NCBI GenBank assembly: GCA_947169755.1 | Contig: CAMVQX010000024.1 | Coordinates: 1 to 14,738, forward strand | Direction: 5' to 3' | From: an uncultured bacterium | GTDB lineage: Bacteria; Cyanobacteriota; Vampirovibrionia; Gastranaerophilales; Gastranaerophilaceae | DNA length: 14,738 nucleotides | In this document: positions 1 through 7,599 of the stretch, in pieces | How positions within the stretch are numbered: the first letter of the stretch is position 1 | Layout: each line of letters opens with the position of its first letter | Notes under the pieces: generated by a model | What the model was told of the DNA's origin: nothing | Database searches by the model: none | What the model saw: the letters and a program-made list of their open reading frames with translations, nothing else | Translations under genes and position numbers: made by a program

Positions 1-3000
1 TTACAAAAAACATACGTATTTTAATCACTCAAAACAACCTTCAGCTCTCTCTTGATGGTAGTTTATCAGGTGAAAATGTTATAAGTAAAACTGAAATAGA
101 GGCTGCAAGTGAATGGGATAGTCCAATTAATCAAACAACTTCTTGGAATGATACTTATAGTCACTGGGTTAAAGATGCAACAAATGAAGTTGTAAAAGGC
201 ACATTTACACTTTCTAAGACAGGAACAACAAAAGATACATTATCTATTGAAATACGAAAAGTGATAGAAGGTGGAGACATACACCAAGGTGAAAGCCTTG
301 ATACTTTGATGCTTGTTAATAATGATGATGTTCAAGCAACAAAGAACTTCAATGCAATAAATAATGGAGATTCATATACTGTATTGGATGGCACTAACTT
401 GGGTAATACAAAAGGCACATTAAATATTAATGGTGTTTCAGGTGGAGATGCTGAAGTAGTTAATTTAAACGGTTCTAATTTTGTGCTTGGCGAAGGTGCA
501 ACAGCATTAAACTTTAAAGATGTAACAGTCGGCGGCACTGTTACTGTTGCTACAGTTTCTAATGGCTCTGCTACTGTTAAACTCGAAGATTCTATTTTGA
601 ACGGTAAAATAACCGGTTCAACTCAATTCAATATGACAACTGCAGGCACATCTGAAATTAATGCTGATGTTACTAATGCAAATATTTCAAATACAGGGAT
701 TCTTACAACTACGGCAGAATATATAGCTAATTCTACAATTACCAATGTTAAAGATGCTAATAATAACATTGATAGTACATTAATTCTTTCAGGTGCACTA
801 GCTAAAGAAATATTAGGCGGCGGTACAACAAAAATAAATTCTAACCTTACATTCAATAACGGTGCTGGTATTGCCGGCACATTAAATATGAATGAAGGTA
901 ATTTAATTATATCTAACGGTATTGTAACTAATCATACTGTGGGTAATATTGCGGGCAGTGGTAATATCTCACTTGATTTTGACGGTACAAATATTGATAC
1001 AATCACGTTGACAAATGATACTTCAGCTGCAACGTTGATTATAAATAGTCTTTCTACACCTGCTAATACGACAGATTTTGAACAACAAGTTTTATTTGGT
1101 GCTGATAGTAATACAGTGTTGGAGCTTTCTCAAGATGTGCTTGATGTTTATAATAAGACATATGATAAAGATATGTCAGGTGATACCGATTTAACAACAT
1201 CTACAATCAAGTGGAATGACAACTACGGTACTGAAGAATGGACTGAAACATATCAAAGTGTATTAAGTGTGACTGGTTCATCAGATGGACTTATGGATAC
1301 ATTGCTATACGAAACAAGTATGATAGGCGAATCAGAACATGTTTGGAATCCAAAAGCTGATAATTTAAGGCTGATTAATGTATATGATGGCCAGGGTGCA
1401 GAAGACAGAACATTCTTTTTTGATACAAAAGATGATGTTTATACTGTAACAAGAGATCTTGGAACTACTACAGCAGGTACACTTTCTGTACTTGGTAAAG
1501 CTGAAAATGATGGTGATAGCCGTTACGTTTCAACAATTAATTTTGATTCCCATAAAGGTTTTGATTTAGATAACGATGATACAACATTGAATCTTAAAGA
1601 TGTCGGCTTGTTGAATGCTAACTATATCGCTAAATCAGGCAATGAATCCTCAGTAATAAATTTGGACGGAGTCATACTTGACGGTTCAAACGGTGAAGGT
1701 ATTGAAACTTCAGGACGTGTAAATATTTTAGGCGGCTCTGTTGTTGACGATAAAATTACATTGAGATCTGTAAATTCTTCAATCAATGTCGACGGTTCTG
1801 ACGAAGTTAGTTTAAACGGAAGGTTTACCGGTGTTGGTGAATTGAATTTAGAAAATGGTTCTGTTTATTTTGGTAATAGGGCTCAAGTTAGCGGACTTGA
1901 TACAAATATGTCTAATGTTAAGGTCACGCTTGATAACGAAAATTCATTTAGCGGTATTAACTTGACTGTAAATGATCCGTCAACTATTGTTATGGGAAAT
2001 AACAGAATTGGTACATTAGCACTTAATAATGTAACTTTGAACGGTGCTTTGAATATGACTGTTGATGCTGATTTAGCAAACAGGCAAATGGATAAAATTA
2101 CAGCTGTTTCTGCAGCAGTAAATGATACTATCAATGTACAGAAGATAAACTTACTATCTGCAACGAATGAAAAAGAATTGTCTCTGTTGTTTACTAATAA
2201 CAAAGATTTGGCAAACGCAGTAAATTACACTGGTGAAGGTACAATAACTTATTCTCCTATATATAAATATAAAACATCTTATGATATTGAAAACGACATG
2301 GGATATTTTAAATTCGGCTTGGTATCAGGCGGACACAGCCCAAGTGACTTTAATCCTGCAGTTTTGGCATCACCTGTTATGGCTCAAGCAGGGTTAATGC
2401 AAAGTATGAATGCGACTATGCATTATGCTTTTGAACATTTGGACGGATTTACTAAATTTAATGCAAGAGACAGATTTGCTAAAATTAATGCAAATAAGTA
2501 TGCTATTCAATCTACTGATTTCAATCAAAACATGCAGCTTAACAGTTTGTATGAGAATAGAGGTGTTTGGACTATTCCTTATGCATCATTTGAAAATGTC
2601 CACCTCAAGAATGGTCCTCGTGTAGATGTAAATTCTTATGGTACATTTACAGGGTTTGATACTGATATAAAACAGCTTAAGCATGGTTGGAATACTGTAA
2701 CTACAGGTTATATTGGCTATAACGGTGCACATATGTCATATAATGGTGTTTCAACAAATATGAATGGTGGTATGCTTGGCGGTACGCAAACTTGGTATAA
2801 AGGTAATTTCTGGACTGCAGTTACTGCTGCTGTCGGTGCTTCTGTTGCAGATTCAGACACAATGTACGGACACGAAGATTATACATCAATTCTTTCAGGT
2901 ATCGGTTCTAAAACAGGTTACAACTGGGAATTGGCACAAGGTAAATTCATTATCCAACCAATTTGGTTTATGAATTACAGTTTGATGAAAACATTTGATT

Positions 3001-3392
3001 ATACCAATGCAGCGGGTGTAAGAATTAATTCAAATCCAATTAGTACAGTCCAATTAAATCCAAGTGTAAGATTTATCGGAAACTTGAACCATGGTTGGCA
3101 GCCTTATGCAAGTGTCGGTATGGTTTGGAACTTGATTAATGATACTCACGTTCGTGCCGCAGGTGTCAAATTACCTGAGATGAGTGTAAAACCTTATGTT
3201 GAATACGGTGTCGGTGTCCAAAAACATGTAGGTGATAACTTTACTGGTTATATGCAAGCAATGCTCAGAAATGGCGGCAGAAACGGTGTAGCTTTGACAG
3301 GTGGTTTCAGATGGGCGCTCGGAAAGAAAAATAACAAAATTGAAAAAGTTGAAAATAAGCAATATGACAAAAAAGTTATTAAACAACTTTAA
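1..3392 (+). CDS. Autotransporter-type outer-membrane protein, 5' end outside the window
   Basis: The frame is open from base 3 to the TAA at 3390-3392, giving 1129 visible residues. A GTG at 261 is an internal Val codon, not the start. The first ~780 residues are rich in Asn, Asp, Gly, Thr and Ser, with short beta-strand motifs and no cysteine, as expected of a beta-helical surface passenger. From about residue 790 to 1107 the sequence turns into alternating aromatic/Gly amphipathic strands (for example YGTFTGFDTD and WQPYASVGMVWNL). It ends in GGFRWAL, which fits the autotransporter beta-domain that inserts in the outer membrane through BAM. A Lys-rich tail of about 22 residues follows the last strand, which is unusual. 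Two diverged copies of a ~130-residue module lie in the passenger. The ligand or role of the passenger is unknown. It converges on the symporter gene with a 22-base gap and no terminator. Family call is sure; function is not. Confidence 0.88.
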   Translation, partial: TKNIRILITQNNLQLSLDGSLSGENVISKTEIEAASEWDSPINQTTSWNDTYSHWVKDATNEVVKGTFTLSKTGTTKDTLSIEIRKVIEGGDIHQGESLDTLMLVNNDDVQATKNFNAINNGDSYTVLDGTNLGNTKGTLNINGVSGGDAEVVNLNGSNFVLGEGATALNFKDVTVGGTVTVATVSNGSATVKLEDSILNGKITGSTQFNMTTAGTSEINADVTNANISNTGILTTTAEYIANSTITNVKDANNNIDSTLILSGALAKEILGGGTTKINSNLTFNNGAGIAGTLNMNEGNLIISNGIVTNHTVGNIAGSGNISLDFDGTNIDTITLTNDTSAATLIINSLSTPANTTDFEQQVLFGADSNTVLELSQDVLDVYNKTYDKDMSGDTDLTTSTIKWNDNYGTEEWTETYQSVLSVTGSSDGLMDTLLYETSMIGESEHVWNPKADNLRLINVYDGQGAEDRTFFFDTKDDVYTVTRDLGTTTAGTLSVLGKAENDGDSRYVSTINFDSHKGFDLDNDDTTLNLKDVGLLNANYIAKSGNESSVINLDGVILDGSNGEGIETSGRVNILGGSVVDDKITLRSVNSSINVDGSDEVSLNGRFTGVGELNLENGSVYFGNRAQVSGLDTNMSNVKVTLDNENSFSGINLTVNDPSTIVMGNNRIGTLALNNVTLNGALNMTVDADLANRQMDKITAVSAAVNDTINVQKINLLSATNEKELSLLFTNNKDLANAVNYTGEGTITYSPIYKYKTSYDIENDMGYFKFGLVSGGHSPSDFNPAVLASPVMAQAGLMQSMNATMHYAFEHLDGFTKFNARDRFAKINANKYAIQSTDFNQNMQLNSLYENRGVWTIPYASFENVHLKNGPRVDVNSYGTFTGFDTDIKQLKHGWNTVTTGYIGYNGAHMSYNGVSTNMNGGMLGGTQTWYKGNFWTAVTAAVGASVADSDTMYGHEDYTSILSGIGSKTGYNWELAQGKFIIQPIWFMNYSLMKTFDYTNAAGVRINSNPISTVQLNPSVRFIGNLNHGWQPYASVGMVWNLINDTHVRAAGVKLPEMSVKPYVEYGVGVQKHVGDNFTGYMQAMLRNGGRNGVALTGGFRWALGKKNNKIEKVENKQYDKKVIKQL

Positions 3393-3414
3393 TATTCTTA
3401 AAAGTTAAATTCTT

Positions 3415-4716
3415 CTACTTAAGTCCCATAATAATAAGACATAAAAGTGCAATAGGTACGACAAATTTCAGCCCAATATCAAATAAGAACATGACGAATT
3501 TATTTGATATTATATTATGTGATTTAATTTTTAAATACCAGCCTGAGATTAAACATAAGAAAAGAGCATTGAGCGGGAGCATTAAATTTGATGTTATAAA
3601 ATCAAGAAAATCAAAAATAGATTTATCAAGTATTTTAATGTTACTTAAAGTTCCAAATGATAATGTTGCAGGTATTGCAAGTAATGCAATAACAAAGAAT
3701 AATATTGTGCAAGCTTTTACTCTTGATATTTTGCATCTTTCTATCAGAGTTGCACAAGGACCTTCTATAATACTTATGCCAGACGTAATTGCAGCACAAA
3801 ATAATAATATAAAGAACAGTAATGAAACAATGTTGCCGCAAGGTATTTGAGAAAATATTCTCGGTAAAGTTACGAATACCAGTCCTGCACCTGAATTAGG
3901 TTCTAAATTGAATGAAAAGACTGCAGGAAAAATCATTATTCCGGCCAATATTGCAAATGCTGTATCTGATATTATTATTGTGTACACAGATTTAACGAGT
4001 GATTTGTCTTCCTTGATATAACTTCCGTAAGTTAATAATGCACCCATACCTATGCTGAGTGTGAAAAATGCTTGTCCGAGTGCAGCCAATACCATCTGAA
4101 AATTTAATTTAGAAAAATCCGGTTTGAACATATATTCCAAACCCTTTTCCGAGTTTGGTAAATTTAGCGAAACTATAACCAAAAATAATAAAATTAAAGC
4201 TAATAAGGGCATCAAAATTTTATTTACTTTCTCGATTCCGTTTTTTATACCCCGTGCTACAACAAATATGCAAATAAATAAAAATATTAATGTTAAAACG
4301 CAAGAATATACAGGCGTTTGAATTAATTCCGAAAAATAACTCTCATAATCTTGGATTTGATATGATATACAGCTTTTTGATATGTAATTTATAATCCAGC
4401 CTCCTACAATAAAGTAGAATGATGCAATTATAATGCCTGTTATGGGATTTAATGCTCCTAAAAATTTGAATTTCGGATTAATGGATTCATATGCACCTAT
4501 ACATTCTTTTTTAGTAAGTTTTCCTACGTAAAGCTCGTTGATAAGCGGGATAAAACAAATAGTAGAAATTAATAAAATATAAACTGCTAAAAAAATCGCA
4601 CCTCCGTTTTGTCCCATAACATACGGAAAACGCCATATATTACCTAATCCAACAGCTGAGCCTATTGCTGTTACAATAAATGTATATCTAGATGTCCATG
4701 TCGGTCTGTTATCCAT
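3415..4716 (-). CDS. Sodium-dependent amino-acid/neurotransmitter-type symporter (NSS/SNF family)
   Basis: This inner-membrane carrier most likely uses the sodium gradient to import an amino acid; the exact substrate cannot be read from sequence. From the chosen ATG at 4716 it has 433 residues and about 11 hydrophobic segments, the usual bacterial NSS layout. TM1 carries the family signature GSAVGLGNIWRFPY, whose unwound centre forms sodium and substrate contacts in LeuT. TM6 reads GQAFFTLSIGMG and TM8 contains TSGIS, matching the second sodium site region. The frame extends upstream to 4782, but that extension overlaps the end of rarA and precedes the conserved MDNRPTW-type N-terminus, so I reject it. 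There is no clear Shine-Dalgarno. It lies 44 bases downstream of rarA on the same strand and may be cotranscribed with it, although the functions are unrelated. Confidence 0.93.
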   Translation of the reverse strand: MDNRPTWTSRYTFIVTAIGSAVGLGNIWRFPYVMGQNGGAIFLAVYILLISTICFIPLINELYVGKLTKKECIGAYESINPKFKFLGALNPITGIIIASFYFIVGGWIINYISKSCISYQIQDYESYFSELIQTPVYSCVLTLIFLFICIFVVARGIKNGIEKVNKILMPLLALILLFLVIVSLNLPNSEKGLEYMFKPDFSKLNFQMVLAALGQAFFTLSIGMGALLTYGSYIKEDKSLVKSVYTIIISDTAFAILAGIMIFPAVFSFNLEPNSGAGLVFVTLPRIFSQIPCGNIVSLLFFILLFCAAITSGISIIEGPCATLIERCKISRVKACTILFFVIALLAIPATLSFGTLSNIKILDKSIFDFLDFITSNLMLPLNALFLCLISGWYLKIKSHNIISNKFVMFLFDIGLKFVVPIALLCLIIMGLK

Positions 4717-4760
4717 TATAAAACTTATTTTATCATCAAATACTAATTTTAAAAAGATTG

Positions 4761-6080
4761 TTAACTGTGAGCTTTTTTCCAATCTTTTATTTGTTGGAGT
4801 TTTGCTTTGTACTTTGTTTCCAATCCCTGTTCAACCGGTCGGTAATATTCTCTTCCGACAAGTGAGTCCGGCAGGCATTGCATGCTTGTGATTTTTTCTT
4901 CTGTGTCATGGGCATATTGATAGCCTTTTCCGTAATCAAGTTCTCTCATTAATTTTGTCGGTGCATTTCTAATCTGGAGCGGTACGGGTTCTGCAATATT
5001 TTCTTTTGCATCAATTTTTGCCATATTGTAAGCTACATCCATAGAATTTGATTTTGGTGCCATAGACATATAAATAACTGCTTGAGTTAAGTTTACACTG
5101 CATTCCGGCATTCCGATGAAATGACAAGCTTGATATGCTGCAACTGCGATTTCCAGTGCGTGCGGATCGGCTAAGCCTACATCTTCTGAAGCAAATCTTA
5201 CTACTCGTCTTGCAACGTACAAGGGATCTTCTCCCGCTTCCAACATTCTTGCAAGCCAATATACCGCAGCATCAGGATCAGAATTCCTCATTGATTTATG
5301 TAAAGCTGAAATTATATTGTAATGTTCTTCTCCGTTTTTGTCGTAAAGAAGTGATTTTTTTGATATGCACTGTTCTAATGTCTCTTTTGTAACCGTTATA
5401 GTTCCGTCATTTGCAACATCACCGTTCAAAATAACCATTTCTAATGTTGAGAGAGCGCTTCTGGCGTCGCCGTTTGCAAATTTTGCAATTATATTCAAAT
5501 ATTCGTCTTCAATATTAACTACTTCATTGCCAAAACCTCTTTCATCTTTAATAGCGCGTTTTAAAAGTTCTACTAAATCTTCAACTTCAATTGGCTTAAA
5601 TACAAATACCTTGCAGCGTGAAAGTAAGGCTGAATTGATTTCAAAAGAGGGGTTTTCTGTTGTTGCACCAATGAGGATTATACTTCCTTTTTCAACATAT
5701 GGTAAAAATGCATCTTGTTGAGCTTTGTTAAAACGATGAATTTCATCAACAAATACTATAGTTTTTTGTCCTAATTTGCGATTTTCTTCGGCTTGAGCCA
5801 TAACAGCTTTGATTTCTTTAATTCCGCTGGTTACTGCTGAAAAATCAATAAATTCAGAATGTGTTTTATTTGCAATGATTCTTGCAAGAGTAGTTTTGCC
5901 AATACCCGGATTGCCCCAAAATATGATTGATGAAATATTGTCGTTATCAATTAATTTTCTGAGTACTTTTCCCTCTCCAATTAAGTGCTTTTGACCGACA
6001 AATTCGTCCAAATCTCTTGGTCTTAATCTGGATGCTAATGGTTGATTATTGTTGTTTTCAAAAAGTGATTTTTGTTCCAT
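4761..6080 (-). CDS. rarA: Replication-associated recombination protein A (AAA+ ATPase, RarA/MgsA)
   Basis: RarA is a homotetrameric AAA+ ATPase, related to clamp loaders, that acts at stalled replication forks and on single-stranded DNA ends. Counting from ATG 6080 (439 residues, usual length), the N-terminus has the motif RLRPRDLDEFVGQKHLIG. Walker A GNPGIGKTT lies at 56-64 and Walker B IVFVDEIHRF at 108-117. Sensor 1 GATTEN is at 138-143 and an arginine-finger region SRC at 154-156. The C-terminal half has the conserved MARMLEAGEDPLYVARR-like and AYQACHFIGMPE segments of the oligomerisation domain. A TTG six codons upstream (6098) is possible but less likely. No Shine-Dalgarno is visible. 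Instead a -10-like TAGAAT lies only 8 bases before the ATG, so the message may have almost no leader. It is divergent from the ABC ATPase gene. Confidence 0.95.
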   Translation of the reverse strand: MEQKSLFENNNNQPLASRLRPRDLDEFVGQKHLIGEGKVLRKLIDNDNISSIIFWGNPGIGKTTLARIIANKTHSEFIDFSAVTSGIKEIKAVMAQAEENRKLGQKTIVFVDEIHRFNKAQQDAFLPYVEKGSIILIGATTENPSFEINSALLSRCKVFVFKPIEVEDLVELLKRAIKDERGFGNEVVNIEDEYLNIIAKFANGDARSALSTLEMVILNGDVANDGTITVTKETLEQCISKKSLLYDKNGEEHYNIISALHKSMRNSDPDAAVYWLARMLEAGEDPLYVARRVVRFASEDVGLADPHALEIAVAAYQACHFIGMPECSVNLTQAVIYMSMAPKSNSMDVAYNMAKIDAKENIAEPVPLQIRNAPTKLMRELDYGKGYQYAHDTEEKITSMQCLPDSLVGREYYRPVEQGLETKYKAKLQQIKDWKKAHS

Positions 6081-6088
6081 ACCCACTA

Positions 6089-6118
6089 ATTCTAGCAAAA
6101 AAAATGATTAGTTGTAAA
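6089..6118 (-). promoter_or_regulatory. Predicted rarA promoter, extended -10 close to the start codon
   Basis: On the minus strand TTTACA (6118-6113, five of six to TTGACA) is followed after 18 bases by TAGAAT (6094-6089). TGC precedes TAGAAT, giving an extended -10 (TGnTAnnnT), and a run of eight T lies in the spacer. The expected RNA start is only a base or two before the ATG at 6080. Predicted from sequence alone. Confidence 0.5.
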
Positions 6119-6151
6119 TATATATGTGCGCACGATTAATAATTTGTGTAA

Positions 6152-6180
6152 TTGCCTTTATTCGCAAATTAAGGTAAAAT
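6152..6180 (+). promoter_or_regulatory. Predicted promoter of the ABC ATPase gene, abutting the ATG
   Basis: TTGCCT (6152-6157), 17 bases, then TAAAAT (6175-6180), followed by six T and the ATG at 6187. The normal start distance would place +1 at or beside the A of the ATG, that is, a leaderless message. An AAGG at 6171-6174 could alternatively act as a weak Shine-Dalgarno, but its 12-base spacing is long. Only one of these two readings can be right. Confidence 0.4.
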
Positions 6181-6186
6181 TTTTTT

Positions 6187-7122
6187 ATGGAAAATTTAGT
6201 TAAAATTGAAGATTTGCGTGTTGAATATAGTGTTAAAAAAGGTGTTTTAGAAAAAAATCAAACTATACATGCTGTAAACGGGGTATCTCTTGAAATAAAG
6301 AAAGGTGAAATACTTGCTCTTGCAGGCGAATCAGGGTGTGGCAAATCTACTCTAGCAAGAACCATTCTTAAATTAGAAAAACAAAAACAAGGCTGTATTT
6401 TGTTTAACACTTGTAAGGCTGATAATATAAAAACTTTTCGAGAATTTGCACAGATGATTTTTCAGAATCCGTATGCAAGTCTTAATCCTAAAATGAAGGT
6501 ATATGAAATTTTAAGTGAACCTCTTGTGATTAATAAAAATTATTCAAGAGAAAAGATTTTGGAAATTGTAAAAGAAAAAATTCAAATGGTTGGGCTTGAT
6601 GAAGGGTGCTTGGATATGTATCCGCACGAATTTTCCGGAGGTCAAAGACAGAGAATTGCTATTGCAAGAGCGTTAATGCTTGAACCTGAATTTATAATAG
6701 CGGATGAGCCTGTAAGTGCACTTGATGTCAGTATTCAAGCTCAGGTTATAAATTTGATAAAAGAATTGAAAGAAAAATATAATTTAACATTTTTATTGAT
6801 TACGCACGATATGGGGGTAATTAGATACTTGGCGGATAGAGTTGCAATAATGTATCTTGGTGAAATTGTTGAAATAGGAAAAACTGAAGATGTTTTTGTG
6901 AATCCTTTGCACCCGTACACAAAAGCTTTACTCAGTGCGGTTCCGAAATTTGAAAAATCTGATAAAAAGAATTTATTGAAGGGAGATTTGCCTTCACCTT
7001 CAAATTTGCCTGACGGTTGTAAATTTCATACAAGATGTCCAAGGGTTATGGAAAAGTGTAAAAATTGTATTCCAGGTGAAAGTGGAAGTTTTCATAAAGT
7101 AAAATGTTTTTTGTATGAATAA
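6187..7122 (+). CDS. Dipeptide/oligopeptide ABC transporter ATP-binding subunit (DppF/OppF type)
   Basis: This cytoplasmic ATPase would power a peptide importer together with a second ATPase, two permeases and a binding protein, none of which is in the window. The 311-residue length is normal. Walker A GESGCGKST is at 47-55, the Q-loop glutamine is Q93, the signature FSGGQRQR starts at 149, Walker B FIIADEP ends near 175 (Glu174), and the switch histidine is in THD at 206-208. The C-terminal oligopeptide-transporter domain has NPLHPYTKALLSAVP (239-253) and a cysteine cluster, C278, C284, C291 and C294. In related DppD/OppD-type subunits such a cluster can bind Zn or an iron-sulfur centre; here that is inference. 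It is the first gene of a tight plus-strand cluster with smpB 20 bases downstream. Which peptide or nickel-type substrate it serves is unknown. Confidence 0.93.
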   Translation: MENLVKIEDLRVEYSVKKGVLEKNQTIHAVNGVSLEIKKGEILALAGESGCGKSTLARTILKLEKQKQGCILFNTCKADNIKTFREFAQMIFQNPYASLNPKMKVYEILSEPLVINKNYSREKILEIVKEKIQMVGLDEGCLDMYPHEFSGGQRQRIAIARALMLEPEFIIADEPVSALDVSIQAQVINLIKELKEKYNLTFLLITHDMGVIRYLADRVAIMYLGEIVEIGKTEDVFVNPLHPYTKALLSAVPKFEKSDKKNLLKGDLPSPSNLPDGCKFHTRCPRVMEKCKNCIPGESGSFHKVKCFLYE

Positions 7123-7142
7123 TTTTATGATAATATTTTTTT

Positions 7143-7595
7143 ATGGACAGAAAAATTGTTACAACTAACAGAAAAGCCTTCCACGACTATAATATTATAG
7201 AAAAATATGTAGCCGGAATTGTGCTGACCGGAACTGAAATTAAATCCATCCGTAAAAATGCAATTAATTTGAAAGATAGTTTTTGTAAGATTGATGACAA
7301 CGAAATTTTTCTGTATAAATGTCATATTTCACCATATGAACAGGGAAATCGCTTCAATCATGATGCTGAGCGGACACGAAAGTTGCTTTTGACTAAGAAA
7401 GAAATCTTAAAAATGCAAACCAAAGTTAAGCAGGATAATTATACAATTATTCCTTTGGAAGTTTTTTTCTCTCACGGTTTTGCCAAAGTCGAAATAGCTC
7501 TGGCTAAAGGTAAAAAGCTACACGATAAGCGAGATGACATAACAAAAAAAGATCAGCAGCGGGAAATGGATAGGGCCTCAAAAATTAGGTATTAG
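7143..7595 (+). CDS. smpB: SsrA-binding protein SmpB (trans-translation)
   Basis: SmpB binds tmRNA and places it in the empty A site of stalled ribosomes, starting trans-translation. The 150-residue length is typical. The core beta-barrel begins VTTNRKAFHDYNIIEKYVAG and continues with GTEIKSIR, SFCKI, NEIFLYKCHISPYEQGN and HDAERTRKLLL. The tail GKKLHDKRDDITKKDQQRE matches the conserved basic C-terminus that enters the mRNA channel. The start is preceded by TAATATTTTTTT with no Shine-Dalgarno. This is almost the same context as the ABC gene upstream, so it may be read leaderlessly or by coupling. The formyltransferase follows after 4 bases. The ssrA (tmRNA) gene itself was not found in the window. 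Confidence 0.97.
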   Translation: MDRKIVTTNRKAFHDYNIIEKYVAGIVLTGTEIKSIRKNAINLKDSFCKIDDNEIFLYKCHISPYEQGNRFNHDAERTRKLLLTKKEILKMQTKVKQDNYTIIPLEVFFSHGFAKVEIALAKGKKLHDKRDDITKKDQQREMDRASKIRY

Positions 7596-7599
7596 TTGT

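Noticed and set aside
261..263. GTG as the start of the autotransporter gene
   Set aside because: The same frame is open without a stop to base 3 and codes for passenger-like sequence, so this is an internal Val codon of a gene cut by the window edge.
3491..3850. Open frames antisense to the symporter, rarA, hydG and other genes
   Set aside because: They are shadows of well-supported genes, have no ribosome sites or recognisable motifs, and reflect AT-rich codon use.
4717..4782. N-terminal extension of the symporter by 22 codons
   Set aside because: It overlaps the rarA 3' end and precedes the conserved family N-terminus; the ATG at 4716 fits better.
6081..6098. TTG start for rarA six codons upstream
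   Set aside because: The ATG at 6080 begins the typical RarA N-terminus, and the TTG would lie upstream of the predicted RNA start, covering the -10 hexamer.
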